A DNA stretch of 64,000 bases from Actinoplanes italicus (lineage in GTDB: Bacteria > Actinomycetota > Actinomycetes > Mycobacteriales > Micromonosporaceae). The DNA lies in the NCBI RefSeq assembly GCF_003001815.1, contig NZ_PVMZ01000001.1:620001-684000 (forward strand). The letters are read 5' to 3'. Each line of letters starts with the position of its first letter. Within the stretch, counting starts at the first letter, position 1. Shown here piece after piece: positions 18,255 to 37,746 of this stretch. A program made the translations under genes and the position numbers. The notes under the pieces are model-generated. The model was not told the DNA's origin, ran no database searches, and worked only from the letters and a program-made list of their open reading frames with translations.

Positions 18255-19103
18255 TCAGCCCTCCTGCTGCGTCTCGGCCGGAGCCGGAGCCGCGGCAACC
18301 GCGGCGTCGTTCACGTTGTCGCCGTCGCCACCACGAGCCGAGGCAGCGGCACGGCCGGCCTCGGTTCCACCCGCGGTCGTGCCGGACGAACCGGAACGGC
18401 CACGACGCGGACGCTCGGGACGGTCGGCGCGGTCCCGGCGCGGACGCGCGGGCGCCTCAGCGACGGCCTCGCGACCCGGAACGGCGTCGCCCTTGTAGAT
18501 CCAGACCTTCACGCCGATGCGGCCGAACGTGGTACGGGCCTCGAAGAAGCCGTACTCGATGTTGGCCCGCAGCGTGTGCAGCGGAACGCGACCCTCACGG
18601 TAGAACTCCGTGCGGCTCATCTCCGCGCCGCCGAGACGGCCGGAGACCTGCACCCGGATGCCCTTGCAGATCGGGTTCTTCATGGCCGACTGCATGGCCT
18701 TGCGCATGGCCCGACGGAAGCTGACCCGGGAGGACAGCTGCTCGGCGACACCCTGCGCGACCAGCTGAGCGTCCGACTCGGGGCTCTTCACCTCGAGGAT
18801 GTTCAGCTGGACCTGCTTGCCGGTGAGCTTCTCGAGCTCGCCACGGATCCGGTCGGCCTCCGCACCCTTACGGCCGATGACGATGCCCGGCCGGGCGGTG
18901 TGGATGTCGACACGTACCCGGTCACGGGTCCGCTCGATGTCCACCTTGGAGATGCCGGCGCGCTCGAGGCCCTTGGACATCATGCGGCGGATCTTGACGT
19001 CCTCGCCGATGTAGTCCTTGTAGAGCTTGTCCGCGAACCAGCGGCTCTTCCAGTCGGTGGAGATGCCGAGGCGGAACCCGGTGGGGTGAACCTTCTGACC
19101 CAT
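18255..19103 (-). CDS. rpsC: 30S ribosomal protein S3
   Basis: Forms the mRNA entry pore. The type II KH domain has its GRKG loop at 77-80. The core ends near residue 212; a tail of about 70 residues rich in Arg, Ala and Pro follows, as in other actinobacteria, giving 282 residues. It overlaps rplV by one base. Confidence 0.97.
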   Translation of the reverse strand: MGQKVHPTGFRLGISTDWKSRWFADKLYKDYIGEDVKIRRMMSKGLERAGISKVDIERTRDRVRVDIHTARPGIVIGRKGAEADRIRGELEKLTGKQVQLNILEVKSPESDAQLVAQGVAEQLSSRVSFRRAMRKAMQSAMKNPICKGIRVQVSGRLGGAEMSRTEFYREGRVPLHTLRANIEYGFFEARTTFGRIGVKVWIYKGDAVPGREAVAEAPARPRRDRADRPERPRRGRSGSSGTTAGGTEAGRAAASARGGDGDNVNDAAVAAAPAPAETQQEG

Positions 19104-19546
19104 TACTCGGCACCCTCCGTGCTCTGGGACTCGGCCTTCGGCGCCGCCTTCTTGGCGGAAGCCTTCTTCGCCGGGCGGGCCGTCTGGACCGCCTCGACCG
19201 CGATAGTGATGTGGCTGGTGCGCTTGCGGATCCGGTACGCCCGGCCCTGCGCCCGCGGACGGAACCGCTTGAGCGTGGGGCCCTCGTCGACGAACGCCTC
19301 GCTCACGAGCAGGGCGTCGGGGTCGAGCCGCTCGTTGTTCTCCGCGTTCGCGATGGCGCTGGCAAGCACCTTGTAAACCGGCTCGCTGGCGGCCTGCGGC
19401 GCGAACTGCAGGACGACCAGCGCCTCCTTCGCGGGCAGACCACGAACGAGGTTGATCACCCGGCGCGCCTTGTTCGGCGAGATGCGCACGTGCCGCGCAA
19501 CCGCCCGCGCGCCCGGAAGCACCGGAGCGTCGCCCTTAACTGGCAT
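19103..19546 (-). CDS. rplV: 50S ribosomal protein L22
   Basis: Its long beta hairpin lines the peptide exit tunnel and is a site of macrolide resistance changes. Contains [17 protein letters not shown] and the hairpin segment [19 protein letters not shown] Lys/Ala-rich C-terminal extension of some 25 residues is present. Length 147. Confidence 0.96.
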   Translation of the reverse strand: MPVKGDAPVLPGARAVARHVRISPNKARRVINLVRGLPAKEALVVLQFAPQAASEPVYKVLASAIANAENNERLDPDALLVSEAFVDEGPTLKRFRPRAQGRAYRIRKRTSHITIAVEAVQTARPAKKASAKKAAPKAESQSTEGAE

Positions 19547-19583
19547 CGCTGTAGCTCCTAAATCCTCTGATCCGTGAATCTGC

Positions 19584-19865
19584 TTAGCGACGACGGCTCT
19601 TGCGGTCGTCCTTCTCGTGACCCTTGAACGTACGGGTCAGAGCGAACTCGCCGAGCTTGTGCCCGACCATCGCCTCGGTGACGAAGACCGGGACGTGCTT
19701 GCGGCCGTCGTGCACGGCGATCGTGTGCCCGAGCATGTCCGGGATGATCGTCGAGCGGCGCGACCAGGTCTTGATGACGTTCTTCGAGTTCTTCTCGTTC
19801 TGGACTTCCACCTTCTTGAGCAGGTGGTCGTCGACGAACGGGCCCTTCTTCAGGCTGCGAGGCAT
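19584..19865 (-). CDS. rpsS: 30S ribosomal protein S19
   Basis: Head protein contacting the 50S central protuberance. Starts [15 protein letters not shown] and has the [20 protein letters not shown] signature. Length 93 is standard. Confidence 0.97.
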   Translation of the reverse strand: MPRSLKKGPFVDDHLLKKVEVQNEKNSKNVIKTWSRRSTIIPDMLGHTIAVHDGRKHVPVFVTEAMVGHKLGEFALTRTFKGHEKDDRKSRRR

Positions 19866-19878
19866 CTTTTAACTCCCG

Positions 19879-20718
19879 TTACCCGCGCTTGCGGGTGGCG
19901 TAGCGGCGGCGAACGATCAGCTTGTCGCTCTCCTGGCCCTTGCGGCGGGTACGGCCCTCCGGCTTACCAGCCGGGTTGACCGGGTGACGACCACCGGAGG
20001 TCTTACCCTCACCACCACCGTGCGGGTGGTCGACAGGGTTCATGGCGACACCACGGACGGTCGGGCGCTTGCCCTTCCACCGCATACGGCCGGCTTTACC
20101 CCAGTTGATGTTCGACTGCTCGGCGTTACCGATCTCGCCGACCGTCGCGCGGCAGCGGATGTCGACGCGACGGATCTCACCGGACGGCATACGCAGCGTG
20201 GCGTACGCACCCTCACGGCCGAGCAGCTGGATGCCGACGCCGGCCGAGCGGGCCAGCTTGGCGCCACCGCCGGGACGAAGCTCCACACCGTGGACCGTCG
20301 TACCGACCGGGATGTTGCGCAGGGGAAGGTTGTTCCCCGGCTTGATGTCCGCGCCCACGCCCGACTCGACGCGGTCGCCCTGCTTCAGGTCCTTCGGCGC
20401 GAGGATGTAGCGCTTCTCACCGTCGGCGTAGTGCAGCAGAGCGATGCGGGAGGTGCGGTTGGGGTCGTACTCGATGTGAGCGACCTTGGCCGGCACGCCG
20501 TCCTTGTCGTTCCGCTTGAAGTCGATGAGCCGGTACTGCCGCTTGTGGCCGCCGCCCTGGTGCCGCGTGGTGATGCGGCCGTGGACGTTGCGACCACCCT
20601 TCTTGGGCAGCGGAACCAGCAGAGACTTCTCCGGCGTCGACCGGGTGATCTCGGCGAAGTCGGCGACGCTCGAGCCGCGACGGCCCGGCGTGGTCGGCTT
20701 GTACTTACGGATTGCCAT
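19879..20718 (-). CDS. rplB: 50S ribosomal protein L2
   Basis: Primary 23S-binding protein close to the peptidyl transferase centre. Contains the conserved [15 protein letters not shown] segment with the functionally important His, and starts [17 protein letters not shown]. Length 279. Confidence 0.97.
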   Translation of the reverse strand: MAIRKYKPTTPGRRGSSVADFAEITRSTPEKSLLVPLPKKGGRNVHGRITTRHQGGGHKRQYRLIDFKRNDKDGVPAKVAHIEYDPNRTSRIALLHYADGEKRYILAPKDLKQGDRVESGVGADIKPGNNLPLRNIPVGTTVHGVELRPGGGAKLARSAGVGIQLLGREGAYATLRMPSGEIRRVDIRCRATVGEIGNAEQSNINWGKAGRMRWKGKRPTVRGVAMNPVDHPHGGGEGKTSGGRHPVNPAGKPEGRTRRKGQESDKLIVRRRYATRKRG

Positions 20719-20732
20719 GATTCACAAACCCC

Positions 20733-21035
20733 TTAGCTGACCGGGCCGCCGAAGGCCTCGATACGGTCACCGTCAGCCAGCTTCACCATCGCGCGCTTGG
20801 TGGCCTTGCGCTGCCCCCAGCCGCTGCGGGTGCGCTTGCGCTTGCCCTCGCGGTTCGCCGTGTTCACGGTCAGCACGCGGACGTTGAAGATCTGCTGGAT
20901 CGCGATCTTGATCTGGGTCTTGTTCGCGTCCGGACGGACCTCGAACGTGTACCAGTTCTGGTCGAGAACGCTGTAGCTCTTCTCGGAGACCACCGGGGCG
21001 ACGATGATGTCGCGCGGGTCGGCGATCGTGCTCAC
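20733..21035 (-). CDS. rplW: 50S ribosomal protein L23
   Basis: Docking site for trigger factor and SRP at the tunnel exit. Contains [19 protein letters not shown] and the [13 protein letters not shown] helix. Length 100. Overlaps rplD by four bases. Confidence 0.96.
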   Translation of the reverse strand: MSTIADPRDIIVAPVVSEKSYSVLDQNWYTFEVRPDANKTQIKIAIQQIFNVRVLTVNTANREGKRKRTRSGWGQRKATKRAMVKLADGDRIEAFGGPVS

Positions 21036-21679
21036 TTGTCGCCCTCCTCGGACTTCTCAGAGCCGCCCAGGAACTCGTCGAACGCGGCCTTGGTGAAGAC
21101 CACCTCGTCGGCGACCAGCACGTCGTAGGTGTTGAGCTGGCCGGCCTCGATGAGGTGGACCGTCGGCTCGTTGCGCAGCGACACCCAGTTCAGCTCGTCC
21201 TGGCTGTCCAGAACGACGAGGACCTTGGTGGTCTGTGCGACCTTGCGCAGCGTCGCCACGGCGGCCTTGGTCGACGGCTTGTCGCCGCTGACGAAAGCCT
21301 CGACGACGAACAGGCGGCCGTCGCGGGCCCGGTCGGAGAGGGCGCAACGCAGAGCGGCGGCCTTCATCTTCTTGGGGGTCCGCTGGCTGTAGTCGCGCGG
21401 CACGGGACCGTGCACGACGCCACCGCCGGTGAACTGCGGCGCGCGGATCGAGCCCTGACGGGCGCGACCGGTGCCCTTCTGCTTGTACGGCTTCTTGCCG
21501 CCGCCGGCGACCTCGCCGCGCGTCTTGGCCTTGTGCGTGCCCTGACGGGCCGCGGCCAGCTGCGCCACGACGACCTGGTGCATCAGCGGGATGTTCGCCT
21601 GGACGTCGAAGACGTTGGCGGGCAGGTCGACCGAGCCGGCCTTGGCGCCCTCGGCGTTGATCACGTCAACCGTGCTCAC
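21032..21679 (-). CDS. rplD: 50S ribosomal protein L4
   Basis: Tunnel-lining protein and in some bacteria the repressor of the S10 operon. The extended loop [20 protein letters not shown] (about 54-73) is intact, so no macrolide-resistance change is seen. Length 215. Overlaps rplC by four bases. Confidence 0.96.
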   Translation of the reverse strand: MSTVDVINAEGAKAGSVDLPANVFDVQANIPLMHQVVVAQLAAARQGTHKAKTRGEVAGGGKKPYKQKGTGRARQGSIRAPQFTGGGVVHGPVPRDYSQRTPKKMKAAALRCALSDRARDGRLFVVEAFVSGDKPSTKAAVATLRKVAQTTKVLVVLDSQDELNWVSLRNEPTVHLIEAGQLNTYDVLVADEVVFTKAAFDEFLGGSEKSEEGDK

Positions 21680-22335
21680 TTGGCACCGCCCTTCGCGGTC
21701 TTCTTCGCCGCGGTACGGACCAGGATCAGCGCGCCCTTGGGACCGGGCACCGCGCCGCGGACCAGGATCAGGTTGCGCTCGGCGTCGACGGCCTGGATGA
21801 CCAGGTTCTGCACGGTGAAGCGCTTGCCACCCATGCGACCGGCCATCTTGACGCCCTTGAAGACGCGACCCGGGGTCGCGCAGGCGCCGATCGAACCGGG
21901 CGAGCGGTGCTTGCGCTCGACACCGTGGCTGGCACGGAGACCGTGGAAGCCGTGCCGCTTCATGACGCCGGCGTAGCCCTTGCCCTTGGTCTTACCGGTC
22001 ACGTCGATCGGCTGGCCGGCCGCGAACGTGTCGACGGTGACTTCCTGGCCGAGCTCGTACTCGCTCGCGTCGACGGTGCGCAGCTCCACGATGTGGCGGC
22101 GCGGCGAAACGCCGGCCTTGGCGAACTGGCCGCTCTCCGGCTTGTTCACCTTCCGCGGGTCGATCGCGCCGTACGCCAGCTGGACAGCCGCGTAGCCGTC
22201 CTTCTCATCGGTACGGACCTGGGTCACGACGCAAGGGCCGGCCTGCACCACGGTTACCGGGACGACCTTGTTGTTGTCCCAGACCTGGGTCATGCCGAGC
22301 TTGGCGCCCAGGATCCCCTTAACTTGCCTGTCCAT
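21676..22335 (-). CDS. rplC: 50S ribosomal protein L3
   Basis: Early assembly protein whose loop reaches the peptidyl transferase centre. Starts [19 protein letters not shown] and contains [15 protein letters not shown]. Length 219. Ten bp after rpsJ. Confidence 0.97.
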   Translation of the reverse strand: MDRQVKGILGAKLGMTQVWDNNKVVPVTVVQAGPCVVTQVRTDEKDGYAAVQLAYGAIDPRKVNKPESGQFAKAGVSPRRHIVELRTVDASEYELGQEVTVDTFAAGQPIDVTGKTKGKGYAGVMKRHGFHGLRASHGVERKHRSPGSIGACATPGRVFKGVKMAGRMGGKRFTVQNLVIQAVDAERNLILVRGAVPGPKGALILVRTAAKKTAKGGAK

Positions 22336-22345
22336 TGTCCGGTCC

Positions 22346-22654
22346 CTACAGCTTGATCTCGATGTCGACGCCAGCCGGAAGGTCGAGACGCATGAGCGAG
22401 TCGACCGTCTTCGGGGTCGGGTCGATGATGTCGATCAGACGCTTGTGCGTGCGCATCTCGAAGTGCTCGCGCGAGTCCTTGTACTTGTGCGGCGAACGGA
22501 TCACGCAGAAACGGTTGATCTCCGTGGGCAGCGGCACCGGGCCCGCGACCTGCGCCCCGGTACGCGTCACCGTCTCGACGATCTTCCGCGCCGAGGAGTC
22601 GACGACCTCGTGGTCATAGGCCTTGAGCCGGATGCGGATCTTCTGTCCCGCCAT
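22346..22654 (-). CDS. rpsJ: 30S ribosomal protein S10 (NusE)
   Basis: Small-subunit protein that also acts as NusE in antitermination and contacts NusG. Contains [20 protein letters not shown] and the signature [17 protein letters not shown]. Length 102. First gene of the S10 operon behind a leader of about 260 nt. Confidence 0.97.
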
Positions 22655-22920
22655 GGTGGCTTCTGTTTCCTTCTCTCGATGCCGCTACCTGCGGAAGCGG
22701 GTAACCTCCGCATGCCCGCAGGACGGTTGATCCTGCGTTGTCCGACCCCCGCGGTCGGGCGTGTCGCGCCTCCGGGCCGATGGAGCCCAGGCAGAGCGCT
22801 ATGCACTCCAGTCGATCACGGGGATCTGTGGTGTCGGGCGGCAAACGGAACACACCCGGACACCCGGCGAGGGTGGGTAACCGTAAGCGGCTACCCACCC
22901 CGCGCGGACGCAACCTGACT
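22655..22920 (-). promoter_or_regulatory. Leader of the S10 operon
   Basis: Untranslated region between the predicted promoter and rpsJ. On the minus strand it contains a perfect 9-bp inverted repeat (GGGTGGGTA with TACCCACCC, 22871-22900), then the shared element ACACGCCCGACCGCGGG at 22748-22764, which with the next bases forms a CCGACC/GGTCGG hairpin, then a GCAGGA/TCCTGC hairpin and a TGCGGA/TCCGCA hairpin whose loop side holds GGAGGTTACCC. The element ends 94 bases before the rpsJ ATG. The layout suggests feedback control; the regulator is unknown. Confidence 0.55.
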
Positions 22921-22950
22921 AGTATGCCGGATTGAATCCGACATTGCTAA
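22921..22950 (-). promoter_or_regulatory. Candidate promoter of the S10 operon
   Basis: Minus strand TTAGCA, 18 bases, CATACT, the best sigma-A-type match in the tuf-rpsJ gap (four of six in each box). Predicted start near 22914. Confidence 0.4.
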
Positions 22951-22961
22951 TCGGGGTCACC

Positions 22962-22979
22962 TGAGGGCCGAAACCCTCA
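22962..22979 (-). terminator. Short hairpin after tuf
   Basis: TGAGGG and its complement around a six-base loop, directly beside the tuf stop codon. Weak by itself. Confidence 0.35.
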
Positions 22980-22980
22980 T

Positions 22981-24174
22981 TCACTTAGTGATCTTCGTGA
23001 CCGTTCCGGCGCCGACGGTGCGGCCACCCTCACGGATCGCGAACTTCAGACCCTGGTCCATGGCGATCGGCTGGATCAGCTTCACGGACATGGAGGTGGA
23101 GTCGCCGGGCATGACCATCTCGGTGCCCTCGGGCAGCGTGACGACGCCGGTGACGTCCGTGGTACGGAAGTAGAACTGCGGCCGGTAGTTCTGGAAGAAC
23201 GGGGTGTGCCGGCCACCCTCCTCCTTCGAGAGGATGTAGACCTGGCCCTCGAACTCCGTGTGCGGAGTGGAGGTGCCCGGCTTCACGACGACCATGCCGC
23301 GCTCGACGTCCTCGCGCTTGATGCCGCGGAGCAGCAGACCGACGTTCTCACCCGCGCGGGCCTCGTCGAGCAGCTTGCGGAACATCTCGATGCCGGTGCA
23401 AACGGTCTTGGTCGACTTCTCGCGGATACCGACGATCTCGACCTCCTCGTTCGGCTTGAGGATGCCGCGCTCGGCGCGACCGGTCACCACGGTGCCACGG
23501 CCGGTGATCGTGAAGACGTCCTCGATCGGCATGAGGAACGGCTTCTCGGTCTCACGCTCGGGCTGCGGGATCGCGGTGTCGACCGCGTTCATCAGCTCGA
23601 GGAGCTTGCCGGTCCACTCCGGGTCGCCCTCGAGCGCCTTGAGCGCCGACACGCGAACGACCGGCAGGTCGTCGCCCGGGAACTCGTAGGTGCTGAGCAG
23701 CTCGCGGACCTCGAGCTCGACGAGCTCCAGGAGCTCCTCGTCCTCGACCATGTCGCTCTTGTTCAGGGCGACGACGATGTACGGAACGCCGACCTGGCGG
23801 GCCAGGAGGACGTGCTCCTTGGTCTGCGGCATCGGGCCGTCGGTGGCGGCCACGACCAGGATCGCGCCGTCCATCTGGGCGGCACCGGTGATCATGTTCT
23901 TGATGTAGTCGGCGTGGCCGGGGCAGTCCACGTGCGCGTAGTGACGCGCCGCGGTCTGGTACTCGACGTGCGCGATCGAGATCGTGATGCCGCGGGCCTT
24001 CTCCTCCGGCGCCTTGTCGATCTCGTCGAACGGGGTGTACGGGTTCAGGTCCGGGAACTCGTCGTGCAGGACCTTCGTGATGGCCGCAGTCAGCGTCGTC
24101 TTACCGTGGTCGATGTGACCAATGGTGCCGATGTTGACGTGCGGCTTAGTCCGCTCGAACTTCGCCTTCGCCAC
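22981..24174 (-). CDS. tuf: Elongation factor Tu
   Basis: GTPase that delivers aminoacyl-tRNA to the ribosome. G1 motif GHIDHGKT at 19-26, G3 DCPGHADY, G4 NKSD and the domain 2-3 segments are intact. Length 397. It lies 119 bp after fusA across a strong hairpin and probably has its own promoter in addition to read-through from fusA. Confidence 0.98.
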   Translation of the reverse strand: MAKAKFERTKPHVNIGTIGHIDHGKTTLTAAITKVLHDEFPDLNPYTPFDEIDKAPEEKARGITISIAHVEYQTAARHYAHVDCPGHADYIKNMITGAAQMDGAILVVAATDGPMPQTKEHVLLARQVGVPYIVVALNKSDMVEDEELLELVELEVRELLSTYEFPGDDLPVVRVSALKALEGDPEWTGKLLELMNAVDTAIPQPERETEKPFLMPIEDVFTITGRGTVVTGRAERGILKPNEEVEIVGIREKSTKTVCTGIEMFRKLLDEARAGENVGLLLRGIKREDVERGMVVVKPGTSTPHTEFEGQVYILSKEEGGRHTPFFQNYRPQFYFRTTDVTGVVTLPEGTEMVMPGDSTSMSVKLIQPIAMDQGLKFAIREGGRTVGAGTVTKITK

Positions 24175-24253
24175 TGGTGTCCTCCTGTGGACTGTGTCAT
24201 TACTTGTCGCCCGGCACGCCGATAAGGCGCTCAGGACTCTGTCGACTGCCAGT

Positions 24254-24284
24254 GCACGTGCGGTCCTCGACGGACCGCACGTGC
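24254..24284 (-). terminator. Strong hairpin between fusA and tuf
   Basis: A perfect 13-bp stem (GCACGTGCGGTCC and its complement) with a five-base loop, starting ten bases after the fusA stop codon. It would uncouple tuf from the str operon transcript. Confidence 0.7.
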
Positions 24285-24293
24285 CTCAACGCA

Positions 24294-26396
<2,103 letters not shown>

Positions 26397-26442
26397 CCCT
26401 ACTTTTCTTCGTCGTCGTCTCTAGGACCGGTACGACTGCCGT

Positions 26443-26463
26443 GGCCCGGCGGATTGCCGGGCC
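26443..26463 (-). terminator. Hairpin between rpsG and fusA
   Basis: GGCCCGGC and its complement around five bases, in the 79-bp gap. Likely attenuates or protects the rpsL-rpsG message. Confidence 0.5.
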
Positions 26464-26475
26464 CGCAGCAGGGTC

Positions 26476-26946
26476 TTACCAGCGGTAGTGCGCGAAGGCC
26501 TTGTTGGACTCCGCCATCTTGTGAGTGTCCTCGCGACGCTTCACAGCGGCACCGAGGCCGTTGCTGGCGTCGAGCAGCTCGTTCTGCAGCCGCTCGATCA
26601 TGGTCTTCTCGCGGCGGGCCTTGGAGTACTGGACCAGCCAGCGCAGACCGAGGGTGGTCTGACGCGGGGTGCGGACCTCGACCGGCACCTGGTAGGTCGC
26701 GCCACCGACACGGCGGCTGCGAACCTCGAGGGTCGGCTTCACGTTGTCCATCGCGCGCTTGAGGATGACCACCGGGTCGGTGCCACTCTTCTCGCGGGCA
26801 CCCTCGAGGGCTCCGTACACGATGCGCTCGGCGAGCTGACGCTTGCCGGCGACGAGGATCTTGTTGACCAGCTGAGTCACCAGCGGGGAGTTGTACACCG
26901 GGTCAGCGACCACAGGGTGGCGCGGAGCGGGTCCCTTACGCGGCAT
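26476..26946 (-). CDS. rpsG: 30S ribosomal protein S7
   Basis: Head-organising 16S-binding protein. Starts [19 protein letters not shown], contains [15 protein letters not shown] and ends FAHYRW. Length 156. The frame is open upstream, but homology and the 1-bp gap to rpsL fix this start. Confidence 0.97.
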   Translation of the reverse strand: MPRKGPAPRHPVVADPVYNSPLVTQLVNKILVAGKRQLAERIVYGALEGAREKSGTDPVVILKRAMDNVKPTLEVRSRRVGGATYQVPVEVRTPRQTTLGLRWLVQYSKARREKTMIERLQNELLDASNGLGAAVKRREDTHKMAESNKAFAHYRW

Positions 26947-26947
26947 A

Positions 26948-27322
26948 TCAGCTCTTCTCCTTCTTCGCGCCGTAACGGCTGCGGGCCTGCTTGCGGTTGC
27001 GGACACCCTGGGTGTCGAGCGAACCGCGAACGATCTTGTAGCGGACGCCCGGGAGGTCCTTAACACGACCGCCACGCACGAGCACGATGGAGTGCTCCTG
27101 CAGGTTGTGGCCGACGCCCGGGATGTACGCCGTCACCTCGATCTGGCTGCTCAGCTTCACACGAGCGACCTTGCGCAGCGCAGAGTTGGGCTTCTTGGGG
27201 GTAGTGGTGTACACGCGCGTGCACACGCCGCGCCGCTGAGGGCTTCCCTTCAGCGCCGGCGTCTTCGTCTTGCTCGTCTTCGCCTGGCGGCCCTTGCGGA
27301 CCAGCTGCTGGATCGTGGGCAC
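26948..27322 (-). CDS. rpsL: 30S ribosomal protein S12
   Basis: Decoding-centre protein. Lys43 (in [11 protein letters not shown]) and Lys88 (in RGGRVKDLP) are both the wild-type residues, so no streptomycin-resistance change is present. Length 124. First gene of the str operon behind a leader of about 270 nt. Confidence 0.98.
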   Translation of the reverse strand: MPTIQQLVRKGRQAKTSKTKTPALKGSPQRRGVCTRVYTTTPKKPNSALRKVARVKLSSQIEVTAYIPGVGHNLQEHSIVLVRGGRVKDLPGVRYKIVRGSLDTQGVRNRKQARSRYGAKKEKS

Positions 27323-27601
27323 CGGGTTTCTCCGCTCCCTTCGGCCGCTTCCTGTTTACGGCCGCACCGTGTATTTCTGCCTCTGTGTGCGGGCTCTCCC
27401 CGGTGGGGAGTGTCCCGCACCCGCGGTCGGGCGTGTCGTCCGGCTCACGGTCCCATCGCACGTGAAGGTTCACGTGCTCCGGATGTTGTCTGTGTGAACA
27501 AAGCCCTTCACGGCTTTGCTCGTCGTGGTGCTGTAACCCGTCGCACGTTCCGAAACGGGTGCACGCACGAGTTGCCCGGGCGAGCCCGGGCACGAGGGGA
27601 A
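27323..27601 (-). promoter_or_regulatory. Leader of the str operon
   Basis: Untranslated region from the predicted transcription start to rpsL. In order it holds a perfect hairpin GCACGTGAA-CC-TTCACGTGC (27458-27477), then the shared element ACACGCCCGACCGCGGG at 27420-27436, which ends 98 bases before the rpsL ATG, followed by a CTCCCC-ACC-GGGGAG hairpin. The order hairpin, element, hairpins, start codon is the same as in the rpsJ leader. Confidence 0.55.
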
Positions 27602-27630
27602 AGACTACCCACCCTGCGCACCCAGGTCAA
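27602..27630 (-). promoter_or_regulatory. Promoter of the str operon (rpsL)
   Basis: Minus strand TTGACC, 17 bases, TAGTCT: a very good housekeeping promoter. Predicted start near 27595. Confidence 0.75.
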
Positions 27631-27747
27631 AATGAGCCCAGGCTCCCACGATGGACATCTCCGTATACCAGTGTACCGGGTACTCCTGCGTGCCATCCTC
27701 GCGGTGCCAGATCTCCGGTCCGGACACCCCGCCCGAGCCTCTGCGGC

Positions 27748-28266
27748 TCACGACAACTGCAACGCCAGTCCCAGTCCTAGTCCCACCAACGCCAGGGCAG
27801 CACCGGCGATTCCGCAGATGATTCCGCCGAGGGCCAGCCCTCGGCCGGTGAAGCGCACCCGGCCCGGCTCCGGGGCTCGCGAGATCTGCCGGCGGCCGAT
27901 CAGCCCGGCCGTCACCGCCCCGGCACACGCCAGGACGCTGAGCAGGGTGAACGCGCCGGCGATCCAACCGCCCCATCCCTCCTCCGCGCCGGTGAGACCG
28001 AAACAGAAAGCCGCCAGCGCGACCAGGATCGCTCCGATGCCGGCGATCAGTGAACCGACCGCCGGACCCGATGTGATCGGCGGCACCTGCAGGTGCACCA
28101 GACCGAACCCCGTGCCGGTCACCTGATCGACCCGGTCCGGCTGCCAGCCGGCGGTGGGCGGCGGCGGTGGCGGTGCGGGCACGTAGCCGTAGGGCGGCGG
28201 AGCGCCGTACGGGACCGGGGACGGGCCGTACGGCGGCGGGTACGGCGAACGCGGGGGTTGCGTCAT
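27748..28266 (-). CDS. Proline-rich DUF4190-like membrane protein
   Basis: A 172-residue protein of unknown function. Residues 1-45 are rich in Pro, Tyr and Gly (a cytoplasmic, disordered tail). Three or four hydrophobic segments follow (about 68-90, 100-122, 145-170). The GLALGGIICGIAGAALAL segment near the end resembles the glycine-rich helix pair of DUF4190 proteins. It lies between rpoC and rpsL but is not part of either operon by any visible signal. Its neighbour at 28330 is a smaller protein of the same general type. Confidence 0.72.
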   Translation of the reverse strand: MTQPPRSPYPPPYGPSPVPYGAPPPYGYVPAPPPPPPTAGWQPDRVDQVTGTGFGLVHLQVPPITSGPAVGSLIAGIGAILVALAAFCFGLTGAEEGWGGWIAGAFTLLSVLACAGAVTAGLIGRRQISRAPEPGRVRFTGRGLALGGIICGIAGAALALVGLGLGLALQLS

Positions 28267-28329
28267 ACGAAAAGCATGTCACCCGTACGGGCTCCGCTGC
28301 AGCCCGCCCCGGCGGCCGCCTCGACCGCC

Positions 28330-28674
28330 TCAGTCCGTGCCGGGGGCGAAGTCCTGCCCGGGCGCCGCGGCCAGGTGCAGAAGACCGGCGATCAGGAGCA
28401 CCACCAGCGCGCCGATCGCCAGCACGAGACCGGCCCACGCGAGCCCCCGGCCCCTCCGGATCAAGGCCGACCCCGACAGGTAACCACCCGCCGCATAGGC
28501 CTCACGGGCCGACTGACGGGCCAGGAGCAGGGCCAGCGTGGCCGGGATCACCCCACCGACCAGCGGACCGGTGAGCAACCCCACGAGGCCGAGCGCGAAG
28601 ACGGCACGCGCCTTCGACGACGGCACCGGTTCCGGATCCATCGGGTGGCGGGTGGGAACGGCGGGAAGAGTCAC
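28330..28674 (-). CDS. Small DUF4190-like membrane protein
   Basis: About 114 residues with two hydrophobic hairpins (around 25-50 and 78-105) separated by a short basic loop (ARQSAREAYAAGGY). Function unknown. A GTG start is proposed; TTG one codon earlier and ATG eleven codons later are alternatives because no ribosome site is clear. It sits 64 bp upstream of the gene at 27748-28266, and the two probably form a pair. Confidence 0.6.
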   Translation of the reverse strand: MTLPAVPTRHPMDPEPVPSSKARAVFALGLVGLLTGPLVGGVIPATLALLLARQSAREAYAAGGYLSGSALIRRGRGLAWAGLVLAIGALVVLLIAGLLHLAAAPGQDFAPGTD

Positions 28675-28694
28675 CAACCCATCTTAGGAACGCC

Positions 28695-28729
28695 CATGGG
28701 GCGGCCGCGCCCAGCGCGACCGCCCCATG
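28695..28729 (-). terminator. Terminator after rpoC
   Basis: Perfect 10-bp stem (CATGGGGCGG and its complement) with a 15-base GC-rich loop, starting 13 bases past the rpoC stop codon; no T-tract. Confidence 0.7.
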
Positions 28730-28741
28730 TGGAGAAAACCC

Positions 28742-32635
<3,894 letters not shown>

Positions 32636-32731
32636 TTGGACTATCCCTCGTGTTTCGTTGCTCGGGTGAATTCAAGGCCGGCGGGTGCGGCCCCGGTGTG
32701 CCACTCGCGTGGGTCCCCGGGGCCGCTTCCG

Positions 32732-36172
<3,441 letters not shown>

Positions 36173-36712
36173 GATGCGTCCTTCCGAGGACCGGTGCTGC
36201 TATGCGGCTGAGTTGCTGATGCAACTGGTCTGCGTGCACTCCAATGAGCCCCCAAGAGAGTTATCCACATGGATATCTCAGTCGAAGGCAAGGCAGAAGG
36301 CAGCGCAAACTAGCAGTGTAGCCGCTCGGCTAACCGCTGTCCAGCCCCGCACCCGAGGTTGCCTGCGGAACGTGTCCCCACCTCCCCTGACCTGCGCATC
36401 CGCGGTCAGGATGGTGACGGGACCGCTCAGAAACGCGGCGATCTCCTCTGGTGCCGGTCCGACGGGTATCGGTGGTGAACCCCCGTTACCCATAGGGCGG
36501 CTGTCGCAAGCGCGGAAACTTGCTGATGTCAGCGTGCCTGTCCGCCGACACACAGTCAAGGGCTGTGCCGCGGGTCGGACTGCTGCGGTCATCCGCCCGG
36601 CGCACCAAACGGACCTTAGCGTACGGTTCGCGAGCTTTGGCACCCTTTGCCGAGCAGGGCGGCAACCCTCCACGAGGGAGCCTGTGAGCTGCCGGGACAA
36701 CATCAGGAACGA
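36173..36712 (-). promoter_or_regulatory. rplL-rpoB intergenic region
   Basis: About 540 bp without a gene. It contains the rpoB promoter at 36315-36343. Further upstream TACGCT (about 36615) could be a second -10 but lacks a good -35. Open frames on either strand show no motif or ribosome site. The leader from the predicted start to the rpoB ATG is about 135 nt. Confidence 0.5.
36315..36343 (-). promoter_or_regulatory. Promoter of rpoBC
   Basis: Minus strand TGGACA (five of six to the -35 consensus), 17 bases, TACACT. Predicted start near 36307. Confidence 0.65.
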
Positions 36713-36747
36713 CGATGGCGGAGACCCGTTACGGGTCTCCGCCATCG
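36713..36747 (-). terminator. Terminator after rplL
   Basis: A perfect 16-bp stem with a TTA-type three-base loop, 26 bases past the rplL stop codon. One of the strongest hairpins in the window; together with the rpoB promoter it makes rpoBC largely independent of rplJL. Confidence 0.75.
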
Positions 36748-36772
36748 AAGCAGAACGCTGTGGAGCGTCAGA

Positions 36773-37150
36773 TCACTTGAGGGTGACCTTCGCGCCCTCG
36801 CCCTCGAGCTTGGCCTTGGCGGCCTCGGCCTTCTCCTTGTTGACACCCTCGAGGATCGCCTTGGGTGCGGACTCGACGGCGTCCTTGGCCTCCTTGAGGC
36901 CCAGGCCGGTCAGCTCACGCACGACCTTGATGACCTGGATCTTCTTGCCACCGTCGCCCTCGAGGACAACGTCGAACGAGTCCTTCTCGGCCTCGGGCTC
37001 AGCGGCAGCGGCAGCGGGGCCGGCAACGGCGACCGGAGCGGCAGCCTTGACGTCGAAGACGTTCTCGAACTCCTTCACGAACTCGGAGAGCTCGATGAGG
37101 GTCATCTCCTTGAAGGCCTCGAGCAGGTCTTCGGTGCTGATCTTCGCCAT
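36773..37150 (-). CDS. rplL: 50S ribosomal protein L7/L12
   Basis: Stalk protein that recruits translational GTPases. The N-terminal dimerisation helices (1-34) are followed by an Ala/Pro-rich hinge (about 36-55) and the C-terminal domain with [20 protein letters not shown]. Length 125. Confidence 0.97.
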   Translation of the reverse strand: MAKISTEDLLEAFKEMTLIELSEFVKEFENVFDVKAAAPVAVAGPAAAAAEPEAEKDSFDVVLEGDGGKKIQVIKVVRELTGLGLKEAKDAVESAPKAILEGVNKEKAEAAKAKLEGEGAKVTLK

Positions 37151-37200
37151 GTTGGCAACCTTTCCTAAGAACTTTGACGTTTAACGGTTCACGCGAGGCC

Positions 37201-37746
37201 TCAGGCCTCGGCGGAACCGGCCTGCTCGCGCTGCGCCCGCAGAGCCTCGACCGTGCGCACCGTCTTGGTGAGGGGCGCCTGGAACGTGGCAGCGGCCTTG
37301 CTGAGGTTCGCCTTCATGGCGCCGGCCAGCTTGGCCAGCAGCACCTCACGGGACTCGAGGTCAGCAAGCTTGTTGACCTCGTCCGCCGTGATGGCCTTGC
37401 CCTCGAAGACACCGCCCTTGATGACGAGAACGGGGTGGGCCTTGGCGAAGGCGCGAAGGCCCTTGGCCGCCTCGACCACGTCACCGTTCACGAAGGCGAG
37501 CGCGGTAGGACCGGTGAACAGCGCGTCGAGACCTTCGATACCCGCGTCGGCCGCGGCACGCTTCGCGAGCGTGTTCTTGGCGACGGTGTACTTGTTCTCT
37601 CCGCCCAGCGACCGCCGGAGCTCAGTGAGCTCCTTAACGGTGAGGCCGCGGTATTCGGTCAACACGGTGGCTCCCGAAGCACGGAAGTTGTCCGTGAGTT
37701 CGGCAACAGCCGAAGCCTTGTCGGCCCGGACCGGCTTGTCCGCCAT
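37201..37746 (-). CDS. rplJ: 50S ribosomal protein L10
   Basis: Anchors the L7/L12 dimers to the 50S base. Starts [20 protein letters not shown] and has [18 protein letters not shown]. Length 181 with a short C-terminal extension. The C-terminal helix that binds L12 dimers is present. Controlled by the leader at 37747-38030. Confidence 0.96.
   Translation of the reverse strand: MADKPVRADKASAVAELTDNFRASGATVLTEYRGLTVKELTELRRSLGGENKYTVAKNTLAKRAAADAGIEGLDALFTGPTALAFVNGDVVEAAKGLRAFAKAHPVLVIKGGVFEGKAITADEVNKLADLESREVLLAKLAGAMKANLSKAAATFQAPLTKTVRTVEALRAQREQAGSAEA

Noticed and set aside
36278..36745. A 155-codon minus-strand frame between rplL and rpoB.
   Set aside because: It spans the 16-bp terminator and the rpoB promoter and its product resembles nothing.
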